Assembly: GCF_028596025.1 (NCBI RefSeq)
Contig: NZ_CP117167.1
Span: 6,093,394-6,157,393, forward strand
DNA from: Mucilaginibacter jinjuensis
Lineage (GTDB): Bacteria; Bacteroidota; Bacteroidia; Sphingobacteriales; Sphingobacteriaceae
Length of the DNA stretch: 64,000 nt
Reading direction: 5' to 3'
The position numbers were made by a program, and so were the translations under genes. Positions 9,829 through 19,146 of the stretch are shown here, in pieces. Every line of letters starts with the position of its first letter. The stretch's first letter is position 1. The notes under the pieces are model-generated. The model ran no database searches. It was not told where the DNA came from and saw only the letters and a list, made by a program, of their open reading frames with translations.

Positions 9829-10371
9829 CTATGCGCTAACAAGTCTGTAAATATCTTTCAGGTTACGGCCTTGTTCTTTGTAATCCAAACCGTATCCTAC
9901 TACAAACTCATTTTCTATTTCAAAACCAACATAAGTAAGTTCCTGGATAAAAATTTCGATTGCGCTGGTTTTAGACAACAGCGTACATACTTTTAATGAC
10001 GCAGGTTTAAAAACCTTTAAGCGTTCTATCAGGTACGCTAAAGTATTGCCCGAATCGATAATATCTTCTACAATAATAACATGGCGGTCTTTAATATCAA
10101 CGCCTAAATCAATATCGTTTCTAACCGTGCGGCTGCTCGATGTACCGCCGAAGTATGATGCCAGTTTGGTAAAGGTAATTTCACAGGGGATGGTAACCTC
10201 TTTCATCAGGTCGGCAATAAATAAAAAGCTACCGTTAAGCACGCCTAAAAATACCGGCAACTTCCCGTCGTACTCTTTATTAATTTCTTCTGCAATTACT
10301 GCTACACGTTTCTGGATGGTTTCGTGTGTAATAAGGGGTTCAAACTCAAGATCTACAACTTTTACGTTCAT
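9829..10371 (-). CDS. hpt: Hypoxanthine phosphoribosyltransferase
   Basis: The protein has 180 residues. The PRPP-binding motif HVIIVEDIIDSGNTLAYL is complete, and the N-terminal GVLNGSFLFIADL loop fits the pyrophosphate site. It converts hypoxanthine or guanine plus PRPP to IMP or GMP in purine salvage. The gene is divergent from the M16 peptidase across 66 bases and heads a short unit with the SGNH lipoprotein. Confidence 0.94.
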   Translation of the reverse strand: MNVKVVDLEFEPLITHETIQKRVAVIAEEINKEYDGKLPVFLGVLNGSFLFIADLMKEVTIPCEITFTKLASYFGGTSSSRTVRNDIDLGVDIKDRHVIIVEDIIDSGNTLAYLIERLKVFKPASLKVCTLLSKTSAIEIFIQELTYVGFEIENEFVVGYGLDYKEQGRNLKDIYRLVSA

Positions 10372-10419
10372 GCTACAAAGCTACCTAATAAGCATAAAAT
10401 ATATGGCTCTAAATAACAG

Positions 10420-10427
10420 TATCTTTG
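10420..10427 (+). promoter_or_regulatory. -7 promoter box of the M16 peptidase gene
   Basis: TATCTTTG fits the Bacteroidota consensus TAnnTTTG and ends ten bases before the ATG at 10438. No clear -33 TTTG is seen upstream, so the call rests on one half of the promoter. Confidence 0.45.
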
Positions 10428-10437
10428 TAAATTAATT

Positions 10438-11667
10438 ATGGAATATCAGGTTTATACCCTACCTAACGGCATACGTATACTGCACCACCCCGTAAAATCG
10501 GCCATTGCACATTGTTGTTTGCTTATAAATGCCGGCTCGCGTGATGAAAAGCCCGAACAGGAAGGCCTTGCGCACTTTATTGAACATTTGCTTTTTAAAG
10601 AAACAGAGCGCCGCAATACCTCACAGATCCTCAACCGACTTGAATTGGTTGGAGCCGACTTAAACGCTTACACCACTAAAGAATATACGTGCATCCACGC
10701 TTCATTTTTGAAAGAGCACCTGGAGCGCACGATTGATTTGTTCGAGGATATTGTTTTCCACTCCACCTTTCCGCAGGTTGAACTGGAGAAAGAGCGCGGT
10801 GTTATCCTGGATGAGATCGCCTCCTACCTCGATCAGCCCGAAGAAGCAATTCAGGATGATTTCGAAGGGTTGCTTTTCAAAGGCCATACCCTGGGCGGTA
10901 ATATTTTAGGCACGCCAGAAACGGTGAACCGGATCAATAAAGATGACATCAACGGTTTTATCGCCAACAACTACAATACTTCGCAGATTATATTAGCCGT
11001 TGCCGGCGATTATGACTTTAAAAAACTGGTTAAGCTTGGTGAAAAACATTTAGGCGCCATTGTTGAAAATAAAGCTATTAAGAACCGTGTTAAGCCACTC
11101 GTTAATGCTCCACAAATCGTTAAAGCTGAGAAGTCTATTTCACAAACGCATTGTATAATGGGTATGCAGGCCTATCCATCATCGCATCCTTTTAAAAGTG
11201 GATTGTTGCTTGTTAATAACCTTTTAGGAGGAATGGGAATGAGTAGCAGGCTGAACCTTGAGATCAGAGAGAAGTATGGCATTGCTTATACTATCGAATC
11301 GAGCTATGTACCTTTTACCGATACCGGTATTTTCAATATTTATTTTGGTACCGATGTAGAAAAGGCCGACCGAGCCATGCGCCTGGTAAATAAAGAATTG
11401 AAAAAACTGCGCGAAAATAAATTGGGAACCCTGCAGCTCCATCAGGCCAAACAAAAATTTAACGGACAAATTGCCCTGGCCGAAGAAGGCAAAATGAGTT
11501 TGCTTATTTCAATGGCCAAAAGCCTGCTCGATTTTAATTATATAGATTCGTTGGAAGAAGTGATTGCCAAAATTAATGCAGTAACAGCAGACCAGGCATT
11601 GGAAATAGCTAATGAAATATTGGATAATCAACAGATGACAACCTTGTTATTTGAGCCATTAGATTAA
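10438..11667 (+). CDS. M16 family (insulinase-like) zinc peptidase
   Basis: The protein has 409 residues. The inverted zinc motif HFIEH is at residues 46-50, with the downstream Glu in ERGVILDEI about 75 residues later, as in active M16 subunits. The second M16 domain holds the RLNLEIREKYGIAYTIES segment. The length fits the M16B mitochondrial-processing-peptidase-like group, which act as dimers on short peptides. There is no signal peptide, so it is probably cytoplasmic. The def promoter lies inside its last codons. Confidence 0.93.
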   Translation: MEYQVYTLPNGIRILHHPVKSAIAHCCLLINAGSRDEKPEQEGLAHFIEHLLFKETERRNTSQILNRLELVGADLNAYTTKEYTCIHASFLKEHLERTIDLFEDIVFHSTFPQVELEKERGVILDEIASYLDQPEEAIQDDFEGLLFKGHTLGGNILGTPETVNRINKDDINGFIANNYNTSQIILAVAGDYDFKKLVKLGEKHLGAIVENKAIKNRVKPLVNAPQIVKAEKSISQTHCIMGMQAYPSSHPFKSGLLLVNNLLGGMGMSSRLNLEIREKYGIAYTIESSYVPFTDTGIFNIYFGTDVEKADRAMRLVNKELKKLRENKLGTLQLHQAKQKFNGQIALAEEGKMSLLISMAKSLLDFNYIDSLEEVIAKINAVTADQALEIANEILDNQQMTTLLFEPLD

Positions 11668-11680
11668 ATCCGTAATTTTG
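11650..11680 (+). promoter_or_regulatory. Bacteroidota-type promoter of def
   Basis: TTTG (11650-11653), a 19-base spacer and TAATTTTG (11673-11680) give a near-ideal -33/-7 promoter. The -7 box ends five bases before the def ATG, so transcription should begin at or next to the start codon. The -33 element lies inside the M16 peptidase coding sequence. Confidence 0.65.
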
Positions 11681-11685
11681 TAGTT

Positions 11686-12255
11686 ATGAAACTTCCTATA
11701 GTAGCGTATGGTGACCCGGTTTTGAAGAAAAAGGCCTTAGATATCGAGAAAGACGATGCAGACCTTAAGAAACTGGTTGATGATATGTTTGAAACCATGT
11801 ATGCAGCCCGTGGCGTTGGTTTGGCCGCCCCACAAGTAGGCATATTAAAACGCCTTTTTGTAATTGATGCTTCACCTTTTGACGATGATGAGCCAGAATT
11901 GGCTGATTTTAAAAAGGTATTTATTAATGCACAGATTTTAGAAGAAACGGGTGAAGAATGGCCATTTAACGAAGGCTGTTTAAGTATCCCTGATATTCGT
12001 GAGGATGTTTACCGCAAGGGAACTATTCGCATGAGCTATTATGACGAGAACTGGCAACTGCACGAAGAAACCTTTAAAGGTTTAGCTGCACGCGTTATCC
12101 AACACGAATATGACCATATAGAAGGTAAGCTGTTTACTGATAAGCTAAGCCCGCTCCGCAAACGCCTGATCGAAAAACGATTGAACGATATTTCGAAAGG
12201 GATGGTAAAAGTGGATTATAAAATGAAATTCCCGGCGGTTAAAAAAGGCCGTTAA
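11686..12255 (+). CDS. def: Peptide deformylase
   Basis: The protein has 189 residues with all three deformylase motifs: GVGLAAPQVG, EGCLSIP (metal-ligand Cys) and QHEYDHIEG (HExxH variant with two His ligands and the catalytic Glu). It removes the formyl group from nascent proteins. There is a modest acidic insert DDDEPELADF typical of Bacteroidota enzymes. It overlaps the tail of the convergent gene by four bases. Confidence 0.95.
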   Translation: MKLPIVAYGDPVLKKKALDIEKDDADLKKLVDDMFETMYAARGVGLAAPQVGILKRLFVIDASPFDDDEPELADFKKVFINAQILEETGEEWPFNEGCLSIPDIREDVYRKGTIRMSYYDENWQLHEETFKGLAARVIQHEYDHIEGKLFTDKLSPLRKRLIEKRLNDISKGMVKVDYKMKFPAVKKGR

Positions 12256-12923
12256 TTGTTGCTTGGGGCTGTGGTTGTGTGACTAAGGCCCCTTGAAAAA
12301 TCTCCGTCAGAAATTTGCTTAATCAGCGTTCCCCATGCAATTGGGTTTAACAGAGGGTTAGGCGTAAGCGAGTGCTCATTCATTAACCTCATGTGCATAT
12401 CCTGGTAGCTGGCCATTTGTATTTCCTGCGCATCGCGCGGTAAGCTGTTTAAATCGATACCGTATATTGCTTTGTAAAGATTCTTTTTGGCAATTTCCAA
12501 GTCATCATCTGCAATTTTCATGGTAATGAAATCTTTCCTGAACTCATCTGTTGTAGCCCACGGAAACACACGCACAACCGGCAGATTAATTGTCTGCGGT
12601 TTTAATTGTACTTCTAAAACAAAGCTTTTTTTACCGCCAGCCGGTATTACAATGGTTTGTGGCAAATAACCAACGCTGGTAAATTTCAGGGTATCCAGCT
12701 CATGTACTACAAAAGAGAAATAACCCTGATAGTTAGACATATTGAGTTGGTTATGAAACGAAAGGTTAGTAATGTTTACATAAGGCACAATTACCTTGTT
12801 GCTATCGGCATTGTGTATTACACCTGTAAACTGCACCAATGGCTGCTCTTTTTGTTGTTCCTGAGCCCAGGCGGCAAAGCCGGTGAACAATAAAAAAAAT
12901 AATATGCCTGCTAAACGCTTCAT
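12252..12923 (-). CDS. Secreted protein with carboxypeptidase-regulatory-like domain
   Basis: The protein has 223 residues with a signal peptide ending near FAAWAQ. Residues about 30-105 form the beta-sandwich of the CarboxypepD_reg-like family (FTGVIHNADSNKVIVPYVNITN, YQGYFSFVV, LKFTSVGYLPQTI), familiar from the N termini of TonB-dependent receptors. Here it stands alone, followed by a helical C-terminal part. It is probably a periplasmic or surface protein of unknown role. It is convergent with def. Confidence 0.8.
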   Translation of the reverse strand: MKRLAGILFFLLFTGFAAWAQEQQKEQPLVQFTGVIHNADSNKVIVPYVNITNLSFHNQLNMSNYQGYFSFVVHELDTLKFTSVGYLPQTIVIPAGGKKSFVLEVQLKPQTINLPVVRVFPWATTDEFRKDFITMKIADDDLEIAKKNLYKAIYGIDLNSLPRDAQEIQMASYQDMHMRLMNEHSLTPNPLLNPIAWGTLIKQISDGDFSRGLSHTTTAPSNN

Positions 12924-13038
12924 TAATTGTTAATCAATCCCTGTTTTAAAATACTAATTAATAGGGTAAATAGTTTTTATAGAACGCAAAAATACAGCGT
13001 TGCATATCATGCAGCTGTATTTTAACATAACTTAACAC

Positions 13039-13317
13039 TTATCGCAAATTTTCTGGCAATACGGCGTTAGGGTCGTCAATATCCGTTAGGTTAATGGCTT
13101 CTATGGCGGTAATTTCGGGCACAGCTCTTTTAATAGCCTGCTCAATACCGGCTTTCAAAGTCATGATGCTCATTGGGCAAGAGCCGCATGAACCCAATAA
13201 CTTTAACTTTACAACATTATCGGCAGTGATCTCTTCCACAGAAACATTCCCCCCATCGGCCTCTAAATATGGACGAATGGTATCCAACGCTGCCTCTACC
13301 TGATCTACTAAACTCAT
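13039..13317 (-). CDS. NifU-like Fe-S scaffold protein
   Basis: The protein has 92 residues, the size of a stand-alone NifU C-terminal domain. The motif GSCGSCPMS supplies the CxxC that holds a transient [4Fe-4S] cluster. It lies about 30 bases downstream of the Mrp ATPase on the same strand. Both act in assembly or delivery of Fe-S clusters, so a shared operon is likely. Confidence 0.92.
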   Translation of the reverse strand: MSLVDQVEAALDTIRPYLEADGGNVSVEEITADNVVKLKLLGSCGSCPMSIMTLKAGIEQAIKRAVPEITAIEAINLTDIDDPNAVLPENLR

Positions 13318-13347
13318 TTATACTTAATTATATAGTAAAGGTATTAA

Positions 13348-14424
13348 TTAATTTGTTTTATTTGAAATGCCTGCATTGCAAATAGCCACCTGCTGTGCTA
13401 CCCGCTCTGCTATATTTAAGAACGCAGCAGTCATTGGGTTGTTATCCTGCAATACAACCGGCTGTCCGGCATCACCACTTTCGCTAATACTGCGTACCAA
13501 TGGTATTTCGCCCAAAAACGGCGCTTCAATTTGCTCGGCCAATTTTTGTCCGCCGCCTTGCCCGAATATGTAATATTTATTCTCAGGCAATTCAGCAGGT
13601 GTAAAGTACGACATGTTTTCGATAACCCCTAATACCGGTACATTAATAGCATCCATCATAAACATACCTATCCCCTTGCGCGCATCTGCTAAAGCTACGT
13701 TTTGCGGTGTTGTTACAATAACAGCGCCCGTAACCGGGAAGCTTTGGGTAACTGTAATGTGGATATCGCCGGTACCTGGTGGCAGGTCGACAACTAAATA
13801 ATCAAGCTCGCCCCAGTCGGCATCATTGAATAATTGCTTAACTGCGGTTGAAACCATTGGCCCGCGCCATGGCACTGGCTGATTAGGGTCTGTAAAGAAA
13901 CCTATAGACAATAGTTTAATACCATATTTTTCAATCGGCTCAATACGTGTTTTACCATTAACCTGGCTGGCCATTGGGCGTGCACCCTCCAGGCCAAACA
14001 TAATAGGTACAGATGGGCCGTAAATATCAGCATCGATTAAACCAACCTTTGCTCCTTTTTGTGCAAGGCCTAATGCCAGGTTAGCAGCAACTGTTGATTT
14101 ACCAACGCCACCTTTGCCAGAGGCAACGGCAATAATATTTTTCACACCCGGGACACCGGTATTTTTTTGCGTGGTAACCTGCGAGGTCATATTGATACTT
14201 ACCTCAATATCTTTGCTGATGAAGTGGCTGATGGCGTTTCGGCAGGCATTCTCAATTAGTCCTTTTAGCGGGCAGGCCGGTGTGGTTAATATTACAGAGA
14301 AGCTTAGTTTATTGCCATCTATCTTAATATCCTGGATCATGTTTAGCGTTACCAGGTCTTTTTTAAGATCGGGTTCTTCTACATTGCCGAGGGCTTGAAG
14401 TACTTGTTCTGAAGTTATGATCAT
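13348..14424 (-). CDS. Mrp/NBP35 family Fe-S carrier ATPase
   Basis: The protein has 358 residues. An N-terminal MIP18-like (DUF59) domain (about 1-85, with TTPACPLKG) precedes a P-loop ATPase with the deviant Walker A GKGGVGKST at about 103-111 and a DADIYGPSVP switch. It binds and transfers Fe-S clusters. The C-terminal CxxC of classical ApbC is absent: the segment reads ENMSYFTPAELPENKYY, as in Bacteroidota homologues. A TTG at 14442 would add six residues. The ATG at 14424 is preferred. It pairs with the NifU-like gene. Confidence 0.92.
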   Translation of the reverse strand: MIITSEQVLQALGNVEEPDLKKDLVTLNMIQDIKIDGNKLSFSVILTTPACPLKGLIENACRNAISHFISKDIEVSINMTSQVTTQKNTGVPGVKNIIAVASGKGGVGKSTVAANLALGLAQKGAKVGLIDADIYGPSVPIMFGLEGARPMASQVNGKTRIEPIEKYGIKLLSIGFFTDPNQPVPWRGPMVSTAVKQLFNDADWGELDYLVVDLPPGTGDIHITVTQSFPVTGAVIVTTPQNVALADARKGIGMFMMDAINVPVLGVIENMSYFTPAELPENKYYIFGQGGGQKLAEQIEAPFLGEIPLVRSISESGDAGQPVVLQDNNPMTAAFLNIAERVAQQVAICNAGISNKTN

Positions 14425-14551
14425 TATTTTTTTTCGAATCAACGCAAATTTATAAAAACAGGCGGAGCTTGGGTTTGTTAGGAAATAAACTTTACTGAAA
14501 ACCGTTTTGCACGGAGTAAGATTTAGTTTTATGTTTGGTTAAATTTCACAA

Positions 14552-16744
14552 ATGCATCGCCTCAATCCAAAATATATCCGTATTGCCGTTATTGTTCTTG
14601 TTTCACTGCTAATAATTTTACTTATTGGTGGCGCAGTAGCCTACTCCAAACGTGAGGCATTATTGCAAAAAGTGATTAGCAAAGCTAAAGCAAAAGCCCA
14701 GAGAGATTATAATTTAGATGTAAAAATAGGTTCGGCCCATTTTAACGGATTGGCTACCGTTGCATTTACAGATATTACCGTGGTTCCGTTTCAACGCGAT
14801 AGCCTGTTAAAAATCAATTCATTTGAGGTAAGTGTTAAGTTATTGCCGTTGATTTTTGGCGATGTTAAGCTTTCTGATGTAAACCTACAGAATGGTTATT
14901 TAAACCTCACCAGCAAAAACGGCGTTCGCAATTTCGATTTTCTATTCAAAAAGAAAAAAGATTCCACGGCAACCAAATCAAAGGTTGATATGTCTGAACT
15001 GGCCAATAACCTGGTGAACGATGTTTTATACAAAATCCCGGATAACCTCAATCTTAAAAACTTCGCCATTACATTTGCTGATGATAGCAACACGGTTAAA
15101 GTAGTAACCCCAACAGCCGTAATTAAAAATGGTAACCTTAAATCAACCATCAATATTAACAACGGCGAATCTGTATGGCACTTTGATGGTAAAATGCACC
15201 CATCCGACAAAAACATCGATATTAAACTTTATGCTGATGGCAAGAAAGTAGAATTACCGCTGATTGAAAAAAAATTCAAGCTTAAGTTCAATTTTGATAC
15301 ACTGACCACCAAACTGATTAAGGTTGAACATAGCAGTGGCGAAACCAAAATCTACGCTTATTCTTCAGTTCGCAATATGCTCATCAACCACGCGGCACTA
15401 TCATCGAATGATATTGTGGTACCACAAGCCAGTATGGATGCTAATTTATTTGTGGGCGAAAACTATGTATCGGTTGATAGCTCATCTGTGATCCGCATTA
15501 AAGATATTGTGGCTAACCCTTACATCAAATACACGCTGAGGCCGAATAAAATTTATGAGCTGAAGGTGCATACCGGCTGGATTGATGCCCAAAATATTTG
15601 GAACTCTTTCCCACAAGGAATGTTTGAATCACTTGAAGGAATGAAGGTTTCGGGCAAGCTGAATTACAACCTTAACTTTTACCTCGATGCCATCAAGCCC
15701 GATGATTTGATCTTTGATTCGCGACTGGACAAGCAAAACTTCAAAATACTGGGCTATGGCAAAACTGATTTCGATAAACTAAACCACGAGTTTGTTTATA
15801 CACCGTACGAAAAAGGTCAGCCTATGCCCTCGCGCACAATTGGCCCATCAAACCCTAATTATACGCCATTAGAAGATATCTCTCCTGATCTGCGCAATGC
15901 AGTAATGACTGCCGAGGATCCTTCTTTTTACCGTAACCATGGTTTTGTGGAAGAGTCGATCCGTAAATCAATCGCTACCGATTTTAAGGAGAAGAAATTT
16001 AAACGCGGTGGTAGTACCATCTCTATGCAGCTGGTTAAAAACGCTTTTTTGAGTCGTCAGAAAACGCTATCCCGCAAAATAGAAGAAACGCTAATTGTGT
16101 GGACCATTGAGAATACCGGCATCATGACCAAGAACCGAATGCTGGAGGTTTACTTCAATATCATCGAGTGGGGTAAAAATGTGTATGGTATTGGTGAAGC
16201 ATCGCACTACTACTTTAATAAAAGCCCTTCGGCACTTACTTTGGGCGAGAGCATTTATCTGGCCAGTATTGTACCGAATCCTAAAAAGGGATTGTATGCA
16301 TTTTTATCAGATGGTTCGCTTAACCCGCGTTTGCATGGCTACTTTAACCTCATAGGCCGCTTAATGGCTAAGAATGGGTTGACAAATGCCGATACCAGTG
16401 CTTATGGTTTTTATACCGTTAGACTGAAAGAAAGCCTGCGCCCAGCCCCTACTGTTGATAATAACCCGGCAGTTGTTGACAGCCTGATGAAGCAACCGAG
16501 TGACGATGACCAGACCGGTGTTGCACCTGTGCCTGTTGAACCAGACCCAGAACCTGAGAAAAAGCCAGGATTCTTCAAGCGTTTATTTGGTGGCGGTAAA
16601 AAAGATACGGTTAAAACCACTGAGAAAGCCGAACCTGTAGACACCGCTGCATTGAATAAAAAACGCCTGAAAGACGAAAAGAAAGAGCAAAAGCGACTGG
16701 AAAAAGAACGACGCAAATTACTTAAAGAACAGGGTTTATTATAG
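14552..16744 (+). CDS. Membrane-anchored GT51 peptidoglycan glycosyltransferase with AsmA-like N-terminal region
   Basis: The protein has 730 residues. There is one transmembrane helix (about 9-30). Residues about 45-420 are beta-rich and resemble AsmA/DUF748 repeats (GSAHFNGLATVAFTDITV, VKLSDVNLQNGYLNL). The GT51 domain follows at about 430-610, with TAEDPSFYRNHG (catalytic Glu about 455) and RGGSTISMQLVKN (about 485-496), so lipid-II polymerisation is likely. There is no penicillin-binding transpeptidase domain. The C-terminal 90 residues are Pro/Lys/Glu rich and probably disordered. The order is unlike E. coli MtgA or PBP1 proteins. It stands as a single gene. Confidence 0.88.
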   Translation: MHRLNPKYIRIAVIVLVSLLIILLIGGAVAYSKREALLQKVISKAKAKAQRDYNLDVKIGSAHFNGLATVAFTDITVVPFQRDSLLKINSFEVSVKLLPLIFGDVKLSDVNLQNGYLNLTSKNGVRNFDFLFKKKKDSTATKSKVDMSELANNLVNDVLYKIPDNLNLKNFAITFADDSNTVKVVTPTAVIKNGNLKSTININNGESVWHFDGKMHPSDKNIDIKLYADGKKVELPLIEKKFKLKFNFDTLTTKLIKVEHSSGETKIYAYSSVRNMLINHAALSSNDIVVPQASMDANLFVGENYVSVDSSSVIRIKDIVANPYIKYTLRPNKIYELKVHTGWIDAQNIWNSFPQGMFESLEGMKVSGKLNYNLNFYLDAIKPDDLIFDSRLDKQNFKILGYGKTDFDKLNHEFVYTPYEKGQPMPSRTIGPSNPNYTPLEDISPDLRNAVMTAEDPSFYRNHGFVEESIRKSIATDFKEKKFKRGGSTISMQLVKNAFLSRQKTLSRKIEETLIVWTIENTGIMTKNRMLEVYFNIIEWGKNVYGIGEASHYYFNKSPSALTLGESIYLASIVPNPKKGLYAFLSDGSLNPRLHGYFNLIGRLMAKNGLTNADTSAYGFYTVRLKESLRPAPTVDNNPAVVDSLMKQPSDDDQTGVAPVPVEPDPEPEKKPGFFKRLFGGGKKDTVKTTEKAEPVDTAALNKKRLKDEKKEQKRLEKERRKLLKEQGLL

Positions 16745-16815
16745 ATTGACTTTAGGCTGACGAATTTAAATGTTTAAACATCTATTTTTGTTGAAATATT
16801 TAAAAGAGAAAAATC

Positions 16816-17445
16816 ATGTCATTAATTGAAAAACTTAGCTGGCGTTACGCTACTAAAAAATTCGACGCAAATAAAAAAATCGCTGCTGATACTTTAGAGC
16901 AATTGCTTGCAACTGTTCGTTTAGCTCCATCATCTTTGGGTTTACATCACTATAAAGTTATTGTGGTTGAGAACCCCGAAGTTCGCGAAAAACTGAAAGC
17001 TGCTGCTTACGGTCAATCTCAAATCACCGATGCATCGCAACTAATTGTTTTTGCTGCCGAAACCAACCTGGACGAGGCTTATGTAAAAAAATACGTAGAT
17101 GAGATTGTACGTGTTAGACAAATTAGCCACGAGAGCCTTGAAGGTTATAAAGGCATGATGCTGGGTTCTGTAAACGGCCAAACAACCGAACAAAAAACTG
17201 CATGGGCACACAAACAAGCTTATATCGGTTTAGGTGTTTTAGTTTCTGCAGCCGCAGATCTTGACATTGATATTTGCCCGATGGAAGGCTTTAGCGCGCC
17301 ACAATTTGATGAAATATTAGGCTTAACAGAAAAAGGCTTAACCGCATCTGTTATTGCAACTATAGGTTACCGTTCTGCTGATGATGTTACTGCAACTTTC
17401 GCTAAAGTGCGTAAACCAGCCGAAGAGTTATTCATCCACGTATAA
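16816..17445 (+). CDS. NAD(P)H-dependent oxidoreductase, nitroreductase family
   Basis: The protein has 209 residues. The flavin-binding N-terminal motif LSWRYATKKFD and the helix LATVRLAPSSLGLHHYKVIVV, together with the C-terminal CPMEGF segment, match NfsB-type oxygen-insensitive nitroreductases, which use FMN and NAD(P)H to reduce quinones or nitro compounds. A box TATTTTTG (16783-16790) upstream may be its promoter. It ends in a strong terminator shared with the convergent LacI gene. Confidence 0.9.
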   Translation: MSLIEKLSWRYATKKFDANKKIAADTLEQLLATVRLAPSSLGLHHYKVIVVENPEVREKLKAAAYGQSQITDASQLIVFAAETNLDEAYVKKYVDEIVRVRQISHESLEGYKGMMLGSVNGQTTEQKTAWAHKQAYIGLGVLVSAAADLDIDICPMEGFSAPQFDEILGLTEKGLTASVIATIGYRSADDVTATFAKVRKPAEELFIHV

Positions 17446-17484
17446 TCGTTTTATAACGTTACCTTAAGAGTATAAAATGCTCTT

Positions 17485-17519
17485 AACAGAAAAGGCGCTC
17501 GATTGAGCGCCTTTCTGTT
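17485..17519. terminator. Bidirectional terminator between the nitroreductase and the LacI regulator
   Basis: A near-perfect inverted repeat of about 15 bp (AACAGAAAAGGCGCTC and GAGCGCCTTTCTGTT) surrounds the loop GATT. It lies between convergent genes and can serve both. Confidence 0.85.
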
Positions 17520-17523
17520 AATA

Positions 17524-18531
17524 TTATTCGGATGATTTCCGGATAAAGAGCTTTGATTTTAATACATGGTGTTTCTTCGGCATATCAACATCCTTGTTTT
17601 CTAAGGCTTCGAAAAACAATGTGGCCGCCTTTACTCCCATCTCAAAAGCCGGCTGTGTAATGGTCGATAATGCCGGACTCAATAATGGCGCAATCCCCAA
17701 ACTCGAGAAGCTGATCAGCTTTAAATCATTCGGTATAGAAACACCAAGTGTATTACATACATGATAGGTTGCAAAAGCTAAACGTTCTACAGAGCAAAAA
17801 ATGCCGTCGGGTTTAATATCTTGTAATACTTTGGTTAGTATTTTGGCATTTACCTTTTCATCATTACTGCAATCAATAACCAATTCATCATTAAACGGTA
17901 CCTTATGTTTAGCCAGGGCATCAACATAGCCCTGCATACGGGTTTTACCGATGGAGATGCTTTTATTTACTACCAGGTAGGCAATTTTACGGCAACCTGT
18001 TTGCAATAGCTGCTCTGTGGCTGCAAAGCTACTGTCATAGTCATTGGTGGTAACTTTAGGTGCGTCTATATCTTCATACACCCTATCGAAAAATACTACG
18101 GGGATGTTTTTCTGGCGTAGGTTGTTTAAATACTTATGATCATTCCCCTCGCCCGATACCGACATGATGATACCATCAGCCTTGCCATTATTAAGGTAGT
18201 TTACAAAGGATACTTCCTTCTCAAAAATATCGTCGGTGCGGTAAAGTAAAATGTAGAACCCGTGTTTACGGGCAACTTCCTCGATCCCATTTATGGCCTG
18301 GGCGAAGAAATCATTGGCAATTTCGGGTACAATTACAGCAAGTGTGTTGGTTTTTTTATCCCGAAGGTTACTGGCGTAGTGATTGGGTAAAAAACTGTGC
18401 TCGCGTGCCAGGGCCAGTATACGGTCTCTGGTGTCTTTATTAATATCTGTACTTCCGTTAAAAGCCCTTGAAATGGTAGAGGTAGATAAATTCAATTCTT
18501 TTGCCAGTATCTTTATATTGATTTTATCCAT
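17524..18531 (-). CDS. LacI family transcriptional regulator
   Basis: The protein has 335 residues. The N-terminal HTH is IKILAKELNLSTSTISRAFNG (about 5-25), with the hinge following, and residues 60-335 form the periplasmic-binding-protein-like effector domain (TLAVIVPEIANDFFAQAINGIEE at its start). Such regulators usually control sugar use, but no sugar genes lie alongside, so the target and effector are unknown. It is probably autonomous, with its own promoter in the 18,532-18,710 gap. Confidence 0.92.
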   Translation of the reverse strand: MDKINIKILAKELNLSTSTISRAFNGSTDINKDTRDRILALAREHSFLPNHYASNLRDKKTNTLAVIVPEIANDFFAQAINGIEEVARKHGFYILLYRTDDIFEKEVSFVNYLNNGKADGIIMSVSGEGNDHKYLNNLRQKNIPVVFFDRVYEDIDAPKVTTNDYDSSFAATEQLLQTGCRKIAYLVVNKSISIGKTRMQGYVDALAKHKVPFNDELVIDCSNDEKVNAKILTKVLQDIKPDGIFCSVERLAFATYHVCNTLGVSIPNDLKLISFSSLGIAPLLSPALSTITQPAFEMGVKAATLFFEALENKDVDMPKKHHVLKSKLFIRKSSE

Positions 18532-18710
18532 TTATCCGCTCGTTTGCCTTAAAAACCTATGCCCTTATTTATATGAATTGCACGCCAAATTTATATAAAC
18601 ATTTAGAAAAACGCTTACTTAAATGATTGTAAATTAAAGCTTCATCGTAATTTTTACACAAAGCCTCCCGGTGTTATCTAAGGCTTATTTCAACCGGGTT
18701 TAAATAATAA

Positions 18711-19043
18711 TTATTCAAGGCTGTTAACAATGGTATGCACAATACCTTCTAAATACACTGGCTTTTTATTTTTGGCATCAAGCGGCACAATAATAATTGT
18801 TGACCATGTTGATAACGCCTTAAGGGGCAGGTCTTCTGTTATCTCCAGCACAAACCACTGTTCCTTGCCATCCCAGGTGAGCCGTAAAGCTTCTGCATTA
18901 TTAGACCAGATCATATAACGGCTGTGAAACAACTGGTCGTCGTGCTGCTCGTGTATGGGTTGGTACCCTTGCCTGGTGAGCTTTTCATTAACGGTATTTT
19001 TTATTTGCTGATAGGTTTGTATAATAATTTCAACTGGTTCCAT
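18711..19043 (-). CDS. Small hypothetical protein
   Basis: The protein has 110 residues from the ATG at 19043. A TTG at 19082 would add 13 residues but gives no better context. It is soluble, with alternating strands and helices (YMIWSNNAEALRLTWDGKEQWFVLEIT is a clear beta hairpin). I recognise no family. Codon use and length look coding. It stands alone, on the same strand as the LacI gene but about 180 bases upstream of it. Confidence 0.65.
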   Translation of the reverse strand: MEPVEIIIQTYQQIKNTVNEKLTRQGYQPIHEQHDDQLFHSRYMIWSNNAEALRLTWDGKEQWFVLEITEDLPLKALSTWSTIIIVPLDAKNKKPVYLEGIVHTIVNSLE

Positions 19044-19095
19044 ATCGATGGTTTTATTGCTTATTAAATCAATGTTATGCAATAATCATTCCCAT

Positions 19096-19146
19096 AAAAA
19101 AAACTAAAAAAAAGAAACCCCCGTGCACTCGCTGCTTGGGGGTTTC
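19096..19146 (-). terminator. Strong minus-strand terminator in a gene-free stretch
   Basis: GAAACCCCC (19114-19122) pairs with GGGGGTTTC (19138-19146). On the minus strand it is followed by long T runs. It lies 550 bases after the histidine kinase stop, further than expected for that gene, so it may end a separate short transcript. Confidence 0.75.
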
